The notes beneath the pieces are model-generated. The model searched no databases and was not told the DNA's origin. It was given only the letters and a program-made list of their open reading frames with translations. Positions 8,611 to 17,489 of a stretch of DNA of 64,000 nt are shown piece by piece. The stretch's first letter is position 1, and the number at the start of each line of letters is the position of its first letter. The position numbers and the translations under genes were made by a program. The DNA is from Rhizobium sp. R635 (GTDB lineage: Bacteria > Pseudomonadota > Alphaproteobacteria > Rhizobiales > Rhizobiaceae): NCBI RefSeq assembly GCF_002211285.1, contig NZ_LOKX01000007.1, positions 79,530-143,529 on the forward strand, given 5' to 3'.

Positions 8611-9909
8611 ATGCTTCAAAATTTCCGCCTATTCAGCGCCTACGCGAAGCAGTTCGGCTGGAGCAACGCGGCGTTCTTCGCGCTTTTCAAGTTGTTTCCC
8701 CGAAAGTTCGCCCTGCTGGCGCAAAAACTCGGAGCCGGCAAAACATCGGTTTCCCCGCTGGTCGCCGCTCTGGACTACCGCACGTCTTTCGACACGGTTT
8801 TCGACTATGCCCCCTGGACCCAATTCGGTGGCTCGGCATCACCCGCTCGCTCGAAAAGCGGCGAACCCGCCTATGTCTGGTTCGTGCCCGATTGGCTCAA
8901 TGTCTGGGGCGGCGGTCATTTCACCCTGTTTCGCTTTGCCCAGCATTTTGCGAAGAAGGGAACGAAAAACATCATCTATATCTACGACAACCGCAGGCAT
9001 TCGAATCCCAAGGCTTTGCAGGCTGAGCTCGACGGCGCCTTCAAGAGTTGCCTGCTCGAAGTCGTGACGAACCCGAAAGATCTGCCTGCCGCCCACGTTG
9101 CCATCGCAACCACCTGGCAATCGGCTTATCATGTTCGTGCCTTTGCGCATGCAAAGCACAAATTCTATTTCATGCAGGACTATGAAAGCCAGTTCTATGC
9201 GCATGGCACGGCCTCGATGCAGGCGAACGCGACATACGCATTCGGGTTTCATGGCATTACCGGCGGCGGATGGCTGAGAAGCCGGTACGAGGCTCACGGC
9301 GGAACCGCGCAGAATTACCGTTTTGCGGCCGATAAGGATATATTCTATCCCGCAGAGCCTTCCGCCGCGGTCCGTGAGCAGGTCAAGAGGATCTTCTTCT
9401 ACGGCCGGCCGTCCACGGAGCGCCGGTGTTTCGAGCTCGGTATCGTCGCGCTGAAGAAAATCGCCGATGCCTTTCCCGATGTGGAAATCATCATCGGCGG
9501 TCTGGATCTTGCACAAAGCCCCCCGTTCAAAGCCACCCTGCTTGGCAACATGACTTTAGCCCAAACCGGCGATCTCTACAGAACCTGCGATGTCGGCATC
9601 GCCTTCTCGGGGACCAATCTTTCGTATCTGCCCGTCGAACTGATGCAGTCGGGCGTGCCTGTCATATCCAACAATGGTGCTCATGTGGAATGGTTCTGTG
9701 AGAACGAGCAGAATGCCCTTCTCGTAGACCCCACCCCTCAGGCCGTTCTGGACGCCTTCACCCGTCTCCATAATGACAAGGCATTGCGTCAACACCTCGC
9801 CACCAATGGCCGCTCCACGACGGCGCCAACGACTTGGGAAGGCGAGATGGACAAGATCTTCCACTACGTCCAGACCAATGCGCCCTCTGTCTCGTCAGAC
9901 AAGAGCTAA
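8611..9909 (+). CDS. WsaF-like glycosyltransferase (probable rhamnosyltransferase)
   Basis: A 432-residue cytoplasmic GT-B-fold protein. An N-terminal half begins its fold around YVWFVPDWLNVWGGGHFTLFRFA (residues ~90-110) and continues through KFYFMQDYESQFY. A C-terminal nucleotide-sugar domain contains RIFFYGRPSTERRCFELG and SYLPVELMQSGVPVISN. These are marks of the WsaF/RgpF-like group that builds rhamnans from dTDP-L-rhamnose. It lies eight bases after rmlD and just before the exporter, consistent with polymer backbone synthesis. The acceptor and linkage cannot be read from sequence. Confidence 0.8.
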   Translation: MLQNFRLFSAYAKQFGWSNAAFFALFKLFPRKFALLAQKLGAGKTSVSPLVAALDYRTSFDTVFDYAPWTQFGGSASPARSKSGEPAYVWFVPDWLNVWGGGHFTLFRFAQHFAKKGTKNIIYIYDNRRHSNPKALQAELDGAFKSCLLEVVTNPKDLPAAHVAIATTWQSAYHVRAFAHAKHKFYFMQDYESQFYAHGTASMQANATYAFGFHGITGGGWLRSRYEAHGGTAQNYRFAADKDIFYPAEPSAAVREQVKRIFFYGRPSTERRCFELGIVALKKIADAFPDVEIIIGGLDLAQSPPFKATLLGNMTLAQTGDLYRTCDVGIAFSGTNLSYLPVELMQSGVPVISNNGAHVEWFCENEQNALLVDPTPQAVLDAFTRLHNDKALRQHLATNGRSTTAPTTWEGEMDKIFHYVQTNAPSVSSDKS

Positions 9910-9915
9910 GCGAAC

Positions 9916-10698
9916 ATGTCATTTCCTAGAGCTGGAAGCTTCAATCACTTTCGCAAGACGCTGGTGATTGCAGCCGGCCTCGCATCCAGCGAATTGCGCG
10001 GCCGTTATCGACGCAGCATTCTCGGGCCTTGGTGGCTTACTTTGGGTGCGGCGATCGGCGTCCTCGGCTTGGGCCTCGTCTGGAGCACCCTGCTGAATGT
10101 CCCGACGGCAGATCTCGTCCCGCGTCTGGCGGTGAGCCTGATCCTGTGGCAATTCATTTCAGGCTGCGTTCTGGAAAGCGCCGGAGTATACGTGCGGCAG
10201 GGGCAGGTGATACGCAACTTCGCCTTGCCCTTTTGGGTCTATCCCTGCCAGCTCGTGTTTCGGCATTTGGCCACGCTTTGCCACAACCTCGTCGTGGTGG
10301 TCGCGGTGTTTCTCGTCTTTCCTGAAAAGTTTTCGGGACAGGCATATCTTTCGGTTTTTGGACTTGCGCTCACAGCATTCGCGCTCTCCGGCGCTGCAGC
10401 GGTGATCGGTTCCATCGGAGCCCGGTTCCGGGATGTCGAGCCCCTGCTGCAATCGGTCATGCCGCTGATATTTTTCGTTACGCCGGTGCTCTACGAGCCG
10501 AGTCAGCTTGGCCCGCGGATGTATGTCGTATGGCTCAATCCGATGAGCTACCTGATCGAGATCGTGCGCGGTCCCTTCTTCGGCAATATACCGTCGCCGG
10601 CCGTCTATCTCGTTGCGCTAGCCTTCACCATTGCCACCAATGCGGCAGCCTACCTGCTCTTGTCGTCGAAGGGCAAACGGCTGCCCTTCTGGATCTAG
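9916..10698 (+). CDS. wzm: polysaccharide ABC exporter, permease (Wzm-type, ABC-2)
   Basis: A 260-residue ABC-2 type permease with six hydrophobic helices. The cytoplasmic N-terminal amphipathic segment (LASSELRGRYRRSILGPWWLTLG) and the C-terminal RFRDVEPLLQSVMPLIFFVTPVLY segment are hallmarks of O-antigen and capsule exporters. The partner ATPase begins two bases after its stop. The pair should flip or export a lipid-linked polysaccharide across the inner membrane. Confidence 0.9.
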   Translation: MSFPRAGSFNHFRKTLVIAAGLASSELRGRYRRSILGPWWLTLGAAIGVLGLGLVWSTLLNVPTADLVPRLAVSLILWQFISGCVLESAGVYVRQGQVIRNFALPFWVYPCQLVFRHLATLCHNLVVVVAVFLVFPEKFSGQAYLSVFGLALTAFALSGAAAVIGSIGARFRDVEPLLQSVMPLIFFVTPVLYEPSQLGPRMYVVWLNPMSYLIEIVRGPFFGNIPSPAVYLVALAFTIATNAAAYLLLSSKGKRLPFWI

Positions 10699-10700
10699 CT

Positions 10701-11420
10701 ATGTCCCATCTCTCTTTTTCTCAGGTCACCGTTCGATATCCGGTATACAATTCCAGGGCGACCTCCCTCCGCAACAATCTCGTCAGACTTGGAACCGGAG
10801 GAAGAATTGGCTCCGAAGCCGGAAAGAATATAACCGTCACCGCCCTCGAAGAGGTGAGCTTCGAGCTGAATGGCGGAGATTTCGTCGGACTGGTTGGCCA
10901 TAACGGCGCCGGCAAGAGCACCTTGCTGCGAACGATGGCCGGCATTTTCCGTCCAGTCTCCGGAACGATCACCCGCAAGGGATCAGTCGGCACCGTCTTC
11001 GAGCTCGGCGCCGGCATGGACCCGGAATTGTCGGGCTACGAGAACGTCATCCGCGTGATGTTGCTGCTCGGAAAATCACGGCGAGAAGCCACCGAAATCT
11101 TCCCGGAAATCGAAGAATTTACCGAATTATCCGACTATCTTCATCTGCCGATCAGGACCTATTCCGCCGGCATGATGACGCGGCTGATGTTTGCCGTTTC
11201 GACCATGTCTCAACCGGACATACTCCTGGTCGACGAAGTTTTCGGCACGGGCGATGAGCAGTTTCGCCAGAAAGCCGAACAGCGGATTTCCAAGATGTTC
11301 GAGCAAGCCGACATATCCGTCTTCGCTTCGCACGATCACGGCTTGTTGCGAAGGCTGTGCAACCGGTTCTTCCGCATGGAAAATGGGAAGATAAACGAAG
11401 TGAATGAGGGCGACATTTGA
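10701..11420 (+). CDS. wzt: polysaccharide ABC exporter, ATP-binding subunit (Wzt/KpsT-type, short form)
   Basis: A 239-residue ATPase. Walker A is GHNGAGKST, the signature is YSAGMMTRL, Walker B is ILLVDEVFGTGDE, and the switch is ASHDHG. The Wzt-type insertion TVFELGAGMDPELSGYENV is present. The protein ends just after the nucleotide-binding domain and lacks the C-terminal carbohydrate-binding domain found in long Wzt proteins that recognise chain-terminal caps. I chose the ATG at 10701, three bases after the permease stop, because upstream in-frame sequence is permease read in another frame. The next gene overlaps its stop. Confidence 0.92.
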   Translation: MSHLSFSQVTVRYPVYNSRATSLRNNLVRLGTGGRIGSEAGKNITVTALEEVSFELNGGDFVGLVGHNGAGKSTLLRTMAGIFRPVSGTITRKGSVGTVFELGAGMDPELSGYENVIRVMLLLGKSRREATEIFPEIEEFTELSDYLHLPIRTYSAGMMTRLMFAVSTMSQPDILLVDEVFGTGDEQFRQKAEQRISKMFEQADISVFASHDHGLLRRLCNRFFRMENGKINEVNEGDI

Positions 11421-12346
11421 CAATGAAACCTTCGTCAGAAAGCATCCAAGATCTGGTCGTGGGCGCAGTGGTCGTCACTTACAATCCGGACATGGATGCT
11501 CTGGTTTTGCTGCTTCGGCAGTTACGCCGACAGACGCAGCATATCATCGTCGTCGACAATCACTCCTCGAATGACATTGAAAGAATCCCGCCGGATCTAT
11601 CGAGTATCGAGATCATAAAATTAAATAGCAACGTAGGAGTCGCTTCCGCGCAAAACGTCGGGATAAGGAGAGCACGTGCTCTAGGCGCTCGATACGTTGT
11701 TATCTTTGACCAGGACAGCCTGCCTCAGGAGGAAATGATTGATGGTTTGCTCCGAACTTTGCGGGCTTTCAATCTGGGCGGCAGTCGTGTTGCGGCCGTA
11801 GGTCCTGCCTGCGTCGATGGCAGATGGTCGCGCCAGCTACCGTTCGTCAGGATGCACGGGCTTCGATATCGACGGATCTACCCTGGTGACACCAGAGCCC
11901 CGATCGAAGTCGATCATCTGATTTCCTCCGGAACGTTGATACGAGCAGATGTTTTCGATGACGTCGGTTTGATGAATGACAGCCTGTTCATAGACTACGT
12001 CGATATCGAATGGTGTATGCGCGCCCGCATGAAGGGATACGCTCTTTATGGCGTACCCGAGAGCCAGATGTACCATTCCCTGGGCGACAATATCGTCAAT
12101 ATATTTGGCGCCAGCGTCGGATTGCACAGCCCCCTCCGTGATTATTACCTCTTCAGAAATGGAACCTGGTTGATATCAAGGGGCCGCCTGCCGTTGCAGT
12201 GGAAGTTGATCGAGACTGCTCGGCTGATATCGCGCTTCGTCATTTACGCCATGACCGCCAGAACCCGTTCCCACGCCAAGAGCATGCTTCTTGGTGTTGC
12301 AGATGGAGTGCGTGGGAGGCTCGGCAAAGCTACGCGTAGTTTGTGA
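11417..12346 (+). CDS. GT2 glycosyltransferase, rhamnosyltransferase-like
   Basis: A 309-residue GT-A family 2 transferase. The N-terminal VVGAVVVTYNPD, VVDNHSSND and NSNVGVASAQNVGIR segments bind the nucleotide sugar. FDQDSLP holds the metal-binding Asp motif, and FIDYVDIEWCMRARMKGY is characteristic of dTDP-rhamnosyltransferases such as RfbF/RfbN. The start is either TTG at 11417 (GAGGG six bases upstream, overlapping the wzt stop) or ATG at 11423; I took the TTG. The gene is clearly AT-richer than the rest of the window, as is its neighbour, suggesting acquisition. Confidence 0.85.
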   Translation: MTMKPSSESIQDLVVGAVVVTYNPDMDALVLLLRQLRRQTQHIIVVDNHSSNDIERIPPDLSSIEIIKLNSNVGVASAQNVGIRRARALGARYVVIFDQDSLPQEEMIDGLLRTLRAFNLGGSRVAAVGPACVDGRWSRQLPFVRMHGLRYRRIYPGDTRAPIEVDHLISSGTLIRADVFDDVGLMNDSLFIDYVDIEWCMRARMKGYALYGVPESQMYHSLGDNIVNIFGASVGLHSPLRDYYLFRNGTWLISRGRLPLQWKLIETARLISRFVIYAMTARTRSHAKSMLLGVADGVRGRLGKATRSL

Positions 12347-12378
12347 TTGCGAGATTGAGCGAGCGATAGGACTTTCCG

Positions 12379-13086
12379 ATGATCACTGTATCGATCGTAT
12401 CACACGGACATGGCGCATTGGTGGGCAGCCTGCTCACTCGGCTATGCGCCCTTCCATTGGTCGAATCCATCATATTCACAGTCAATACGCCTGAGAATCT
12501 CCCCTCATCATCGATCCACCCGAAGATCAGAATAATACACAACAGTCTTCCTAAGGGTTATGGCCAAAACCACAACGCGGCTTTTCAACATGTAAAGACC
12601 CCGTTCTTTTGCATATTGAACCCGGATATTTCGATAATAACCGATCCTTTCCCCCGTCTGGTGGAAATATCCAAAAATCAGGGATTTGATCTATTGGCAC
12701 CGGTCGTTGCCGATAGGAATGGCATCGTGCAGGATTCCGCTCGCCACTTTCCGACTTTATTGAGCCTTGCTCGAAAGCTACTGTCCGGGCATCCCGGCAT
12801 TACGACAGCGAAGCCCGAAAATGACCTGTTGGATTCCGATTGGCTGGCCGGAATGTTTATGTTCTTCAAGACGGAGTTCTTTGCACGTCTTTCCGGCTTC
12901 GACGAGCGGTATTTCCTGTATTATGAAGATGTAGACATTTGCCGGCGGCTGAGACGCCAGGGCGGACGGCTGAGGCAGGTTTTGGATCTCACCGTTATCC
13001 ACGACGCACGCAGGGACAGCAGGCGAAAGCTGAAGTTTGCGGTGATGCACGCCCGCAGCGCCGCGAGATTTCTATTGAGCCGCTGA
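12379..13086 (+). CDS. GT2 glycosyltransferase (WbbL-like)
   Basis: A short 235-residue GT2 enzyme. The N-terminal ITVSIVSHGHGALV, NSLPKGYGQNHNAAF and FFCILNPDISI (Asp-motif) segments are followed by WLAGMFMFFKTEFF and the FDERYFLYYEDVDICRRL acidic motif shared by WbbL-type rhamnosyltransferases. The C terminus is basic (RRDSRRKLKFAVMHARSAARF) and may contact the membrane surface. It is the last gene of the polysaccharide operon, 32 bases after the previous one, and is followed by a hairpin terminator. Low GC as for its neighbour. Confidence 0.82.
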   Translation: MITVSIVSHGHGALVGSLLTRLCALPLVESIIFTVNTPENLPSSSIHPKIRIIHNSLPKGYGQNHNAAFQHVKTPFFCILNPDISIITDPFPRLVEISKNQGFDLLAPVVADRNGIVQDSARHFPTLLSLARKLLSGHPGITTAKPENDLLDSDWLAGMFMFFKTEFFARLSGFDERYFLYYEDVDICRRLRRQGGRLRQVLDLTVIHDARRDSRRKLKFAVMHARSAARFLLSR

Positions 13087-13139
13087 CTGACGCCGCTTGC
13101 AGGACAGGTGACGTCCGGAATTGCTCTAGGATAAAAATA

Positions 13140-13165
13140 CGAAGGGCAGCAAACGCTGCCCTTCG
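13140..13165. terminator. hairpin terminator between polysaccharide cluster and MCP gene; copy 2 of the repeated stem
   Basis: An 11-base-pair stem (CGAAGGGCAGC / GCTGCCCTTCG) with loop AAAC. Read on the minus strand it is followed by TATTTTTAT, a good intrinsic terminator for the chemoreceptor gene. On the plus strand a weaker T/C tract follows. The stem is identical to the one at 4655-4682. Confidence 0.8.
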
Positions 13166-13206
13166 TTCATTTCCTTTTCAGCGGAGGCTGAAGAGAGATC
13201 GGGCGA

Positions 13207-15168
13207 TCAGAACTCTTCCCAATCGCCGGCCAGAGCCGCGTTCCCGTTCGTCTGGAAAGAATTGGCCACCTTGGCAACCATCTGGCGCGCGGGCGAGGCT
13301 ACGGGTTGAGTATGTTGTGCTGCGGCGACCGGCTGTGACGGGCGCCTCGATGCCGATGCTCCCCCGATGTTGAACTGGCTGAGCAACTGGAACAGCGCAT
13401 CGGCCTCCTTGGCAAGGTTGTGAGCCGCTGCTGTCGCTTCTTCCACCATGGCGGCGTTCTGCTGCGTGCCCTGATCCATCTTGTTGACGGCGGCGTTGAT
13501 CTCTTTCAGCCCCGTCGCCTGTTCCTGCGAAGCGCCGACGATGGCGCCGACATTGCCGTCGACCTGCTGCACCTGAACCGCAATTTCCTGCAGGGCTTTT
13601 CCGGTCTCGCCGACTAGGGCCACGCCGCTTTTGACGTGGCCGTTCGATGCATTGATCAGTTCCTTGATTTCCTTTGCCGCCTTGGCGGAGCGTTGCGCCA
13701 ATTCGCGCACTTCCTGGGCAACGACGGCAAAGCCCTTGCCGGCTTCACCGGCACGCGCCGCTTCGACGCCGGCGTTCAGCGCCAGCAGGTTGGTCTGGAA
13801 GGCGATCTCGTCGATGACGCCGATGATGCTGCCGATTTCGGTGGCGGAGGATTCGATCTTGCCCATGGCATCGACCGCGTCGCGAACGACGCTGCCCGAG
13901 CGCTCCGCATTGTCCTTGGTCTTGCGAACGAGCTGCCCTGCCTCCTGCGCCCTGCTGCTCGAGTCGGCGACGGTGGTGGTGATCTCCTCCAGGGCGGCGG
14001 CGGTTTCCTCGACGGATGCGGCCTGCTGTTCGGTCCGCTTGGCGAGATCGTCCGAGGCGGAGCGGATCTCCTGCGCGCCGGCTGCAATCGCGCTGGCGTT
14101 CTGAGAAACTTTCTGCATGGCGGCGCGAAGCTTTTCGACCGCGGCATTGAAGTCGGCCCGGAGCTTTTCCAGGGACGGAATGAACGGGGTATCGATCTGC
14201 TGCGTGAGGTCGCCGTCAGCAAGCGCCTGCAGGGCATCGCCAAGCTGGCCGACAGCCTTGTCCGTCTGCTCGGCAAGGGTGCGACGTTCATCGGCATCCT
14301 GCTCGAGCCGGTGCCGTTCCACTACAGCCCGTTTTGCTTCCGTATCGGCTTCCCGTTCGGCCTTTGCCGAGATTGCGTCGCGCAAGCCGGCAACGGCGCG
14401 TGCGAGCTTGCCGATCTCATCGCCCCGCGCTTCGAGGCGGCGATCGCCATCGAGATTGCCCTCCGCCATCGCTTTCAGCGAAAGCTGGAGTTTTGCCAGC
14501 GGGCCGACGATCGTGCGAGATGTAATGGCAGCGGCAGCGATGGAAAGAAGAGCCGCGATGGCGAGCGCCGTCAGCGCGATCGGCTTGAAGCCGCTCGCCG
14601 TGCTGCGAACCTCGCCGCCGACCGATTTGTTCAGCGCTTCCTGATAGTCGATGAATTTGTTGATGGCGCCGAGCCAGGCAACGAAGGCCGGACGGGCCTG
14701 TTCGAGCAGGATTTTGCGGGCCGCCTCGCCATCGCCCTTCTCCTGCAGCGCAATGATCTGAGCGACCAGCGGATTGGTTTTCGCCTGTATGTCGGCGATC
14801 TCGGCGAGGATGGTCTTTTCCTGATCCGTAGCACCTGCCGGCGATGCAATCATCTCCGCCATGCGCTTTTCATTTTCGGCATAGGAGGCGGCAAGCTTTT
14901 CGATCAAGGCTTCGGCCGCCTTGCGTTCATCGGCCGATGTCACCAGGGTCACGTCGCGAATGGCGATCGCCCGATCGTGCACGCTGCCGCGATAGTTGAT
15001 GGCAAAGCGCTGCTTGACGCTGTTGACGTCGTTGATCGCTCCAAGATTGCTGTTGATCTCAGCAACCTTCTCCGCCGAATAGATGGTCAAGCCCGCCATC
15101 AGCAGAAGCAGGAAGCTGAAACCGAGGGTCAGGCGCACCGCGATCCCGAAACTCTTAATGCTGTTCAT
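13207..15168 (-). CDS. methyl-accepting chemotaxis protein with C-terminal WEEF tail
   Basis: A 653-residue chemoreceptor. TM1 lies at about 8-30, a four-helix-bundle periplasmic sensor at about 31-185, and TM2 near 190-212. HAMP follows, then a long coiled-coil signalling domain with the conserved hairpin ([39 protein letters not shown]). The protein ends in DWEEF, resembling the C-terminal pentapeptide that docks CheR/CheB. I chose the ATG at 15168, with GGAG seven bases upstream and a canonical first membrane segment; the open frame extends much further but that extension has no protein character. Ligand unknown. The flanking hairpin at 13140 terminates it. Confidence 0.94.
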   Translation of the reverse strand: MNSIKSFGIAVRLTLGFSFLLLLMAGLTIYSAEKVAEINSNLGAINDVNSVKQRFAINYRGSVHDRAIAIRDVTLVTSADERKAAEALIEKLAASYAENEKRMAEMIASPAGATDQEKTILAEIADIQAKTNPLVAQIIALQEKGDGEAARKILLEQARPAFVAWLGAINKFIDYQEALNKSVGGEVRSTASGFKPIALTALAIAALLSIAAAAITSRTIVGPLAKLQLSLKAMAEGNLDGDRRLEARGDEIGKLARAVAGLRDAISAKAEREADTEAKRAVVERHRLEQDADERRTLAEQTDKAVGQLGDALQALADGDLTQQIDTPFIPSLEKLRADFNAAVEKLRAAMQKVSQNASAIAAGAQEIRSASDDLAKRTEQQAASVEETAAALEEITTTVADSSSRAQEAGQLVRKTKDNAERSGSVVRDAVDAMGKIESSATEIGSIIGVIDEIAFQTNLLALNAGVEAARAGEAGKGFAVVAQEVRELAQRSAKAAKEIKELINASNGHVKSGVALVGETGKALQEIAVQVQQVDGNVGAIVGASQEQATGLKEINAAVNKMDQGTQQNAAMVEEATAAAHNLAKEADALFQLLSQFNIGGASASRRPSQPVAAAQHTQPVASPARQMVAKVANSFQTNGNAALAGDWEEF

Positions 15169-15784
15169 TGGCACTCTCCATCGTTGGCGAGGTTTGTCAA
15201 AGGTGTCTTGGCCGCCAGGATCGTTCGTCACGTCTCGTTCAAGTGTGGAGCCTCGCGCGTCTTCGCGTGCCGGAACCATGCCACTTTGCATGCACGCAGC
15301 GCTTTTACTCTTCGAGTAAGCGAAGCCATCGCACCCAAGGTACGAGGCGTGCGTCAAAGCAACAGCGTCGATTTCATGCGAGATTTCGGGTGCCTGGCTC
15401 GCCATCATGGCGTAGGTGACGATCCTGGGAGCGTCGTTCCGATATCCTAAAAAATTATGGGAATATATTTTAGAGAGTGTAAACGAAGGCGGCGGAGCAT
15501 CATTATCTTGCGCTTTTCGTATATTTTTTGGGCATTCTTTCGCGTAAAGTGCATAGACACCTCGCTCGGAAGAGTATGCCAAGTTGTCCGACAGAATTCG
15601 GCGTACATCTCCTGTTGCAAACCAGGCCGCCGATTCTCTCCGCGAACAATAATCTCGGCACTGACGACGAATCTCTTCGGATGCACTCGCAGGGTGCGGA
15701 CGATGCTTCATGGCGAAGATCGCGGGTCATCAAGCGCTACTCTTTGAGAATTGTTAGAATTTCTCGTGGACTATATCGGCAGAA
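15169..15784. other. 616-base divergent intergenic region (MCP and GGDEF genes)
   Basis: No supported gene. The frame continuing upstream of the chemoreceptor lacks recognisable domains. An AT-rich stretch at about 15448-15545 (AAAAAATTATGGGAATATAT and TATATTTTTTGGGC) is the likely promoter zone for one or both divergent genes. No riboswitch, tRNA or repeat was recognised. Confidence 0.5.
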
Positions 15785-17473
15785 ATGAGCGGGGCAGAGG
15801 TGGCACGACGGGCTTCTTCCAAATCAAGGCACGACGAGAACCTGCCAGTGAACTGGCAGGAACTGCTGGACCGTGCCGTGAGCCTGGATTGGGAATGCCG
15901 CACCGGCGAGGCGCTCGAAGCCGCGGAGGCTGCCTACGAGGCGGCACTCGAAGCCGGCGACGTCGCCGGAGCCCTGCGCGTCTCGCATCGGCTGGCGCTC
16001 ATCCATTTCAACAAGGATGCCCTGGCCGAAGGGCTGAAGATGTGCCTTCGCGCCGATACCTGGCTGAGATATTGCCAGGATGAGGCTGCCATCATTTCCC
16101 TGCAATCGATCCATGGCGGCATTCTCGTGGCGCTCGGCGACCTCGAAACCGGCTTCGCCCTGCTGATCGACTGCCAGAAGCGCACCAAGACCTGCACCGA
16201 TCCCCTGGCCAACTGGCGCGCGCGCACTGCCTATGCGATGGCGCTGTTCGATACGAAAGACTTCGATCGCGCAGCGCAAGCCGCAGCCGAAAGTCTGGAC
16301 TATGCGGAGGCGAGCGGTCTGGCGACGGGCTCCGTGCTGATTGCCCGCTCGATCGCCAGCCGCCTGGCGGCGCGCTCGCTCGGCGAACATCGTCTGGCAG
16401 GCCGGGAAATCGACGACGTTCTGCTTGCCCGCACGGAAGAACAGCTGCGTTCGATTCTGACGCAGGCCGAGGCGGAAAAGCTGAGTTATGAGATTGCCGA
16501 GTGCCATTGCTATCTCGGGCTCCTGGCATGGACGCGCGGCGACGAAGCAGCGGCCGCGGCCCGCTATGTGGCGGCGATCGCCGCCTCCCGTGCCGCCCAG
16601 GACGATGTGCTGCAGGCGGAGACCTTCTACTGGTATGCCTATCTTCTGGCAGGACAGGGCGCTTTCGATGAAGCGGTGTCTTTGCTTGCCGGCATCGAGG
16701 CGATGGAGCAGGTTCTTTCCGTACCGCGCATGAAGCTGCGCCATTTCGAGATGCGCTTCCGGATTGCCGAAATGGCCGGCGACTGGAGGGCGGCCTTCGG
16801 CCATCACAGGGTCTATCACGGGCTGGTGCTCGAAGATTATCGGCGGCTTGCCTCGGCGCGCGCCTATACGATGAAGCTTACGCTCGATCTGGAAACGATG
16901 CGCCGCAAGGAAGACAGCGCCCGGCTGGAGCGCGAGCGCTTGCTGGAGGAAAATCTGCGGCTTGCCTCCGAGCAGCGCGAGGCGGCCCTCGCATCGCGCA
17001 CCGACCCGCTGACCGGCCTCGGCAATCGGCGTGAATTGCAGTTGCGCTGCAAGGACTGGATCGAAACAGGCGTCACCCATGCGGCGCTGATGCTGGTCGA
17101 CATCGACCATTTCAAACGCATCAACGATGTCTTTTCCCATTCGATCGGCGATATCGTCCTCTGCCGGCTTGCCGGCTTGCTCGGCGATACCGGCCGGGAA
17201 GGCAGCCTGGCGATCCGAATGGGCGGTGAGGAATTCCTTCTTTTGCTTCCCGGCACGACGACCGGGGATGGCTTGGTTGAGGCTGAGCGGCTGCGCCTGC
17301 GGGTGCAGGATCACGATTGGTCGCAGGTGGCCCCGGAGCTCGCCGTCACCTGCTCCATCGGCCTAGCGGACTGGTTTCTGGCCGATAGCCTGGAAGCGGC
17401 TCTGCAAGTGGCGGATGCCAACCTCTACGTCGCCAAGAATACCGGCCGTAACCGATGTGTGGCTGCGGCCTGA
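15785..17473 (+). CDS. cytosolic diguanylate cyclase with TPR-like N-terminal region
   Basis: A 562-residue protein without membrane segments or signal peptide. Residues ~20-370 are Ala/Leu-rich helical repeats of TPR character (for example GEALEAAEAAYEAALEAGD). A short coiled coil (MRRKEDSARLERERLLEENLRLASEQREA) leads into a GGDEF domain at ~400-560, with TDPLTGLGNRREL, LVDIDHFKRINDVF and the active motif GGEEF. No RxxD inhibitory site is seen five residues before GGEEF, so product inhibition may be absent. It should make cyclic-di-GMP in response to a protein partner bound by the repeats. The ribosome site at the ATG is weak. Confidence 0.88.
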   Translation: MSGAEVARRASSKSRHDENLPVNWQELLDRAVSLDWECRTGEALEAAEAAYEAALEAGDVAGALRVSHRLALIHFNKDALAEGLKMCLRADTWLRYCQDEAAIISLQSIHGGILVALGDLETGFALLIDCQKRTKTCTDPLANWRARTAYAMALFDTKDFDRAAQAAAESLDYAEASGLATGSVLIARSIASRLAARSLGEHRLAGREIDDVLLARTEEQLRSILTQAEAEKLSYEIAECHCYLGLLAWTRGDEAAAAARYVAAIAASRAAQDDVLQAETFYWYAYLLAGQGAFDEAVSLLAGIEAMEQVLSVPRMKLRHFEMRFRIAEMAGDWRAAFGHHRVYHGLVLEDYRRLASARAYTMKLTLDLETMRRKEDSARLERERLLEENLRLASEQREAALASRTDPLTGLGNRRELQLRCKDWIETGVTHAALMLVDIDHFKRINDVFSHSIGDIVLCRLAGLLGDTGREGSLAIRMGGEEFLLLLPGTTTGDGLVEAERLRLRVQDHDWSQVAPELAVTCSIGLADWFLADSLEAALQVADANLYVAKNTGRNRCVAAA

Positions 17474-17489
17474 CGTTTTCAAAAAGACA

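Noticed and set aside
4655..13165. Hairpin-bounded block as a transposon
   Set aside because: There is no transposase or integrase, the hairpins are not inverted terminal repeats with target duplications, and both act plausibly as terminators.
13636..15450. 604-codon open frame on the plus strand
   Set aside because: It is wholly antisense to the chemoreceptor gene and has no domain signature. High-GC genes leave long open antisense frames.
15169..15711. N-terminal extension of the chemoreceptor reading frame
   Set aside because: The extension has no protein character. The ATG at 15168 has a good ribosome site and begins a canonical first membrane helix.
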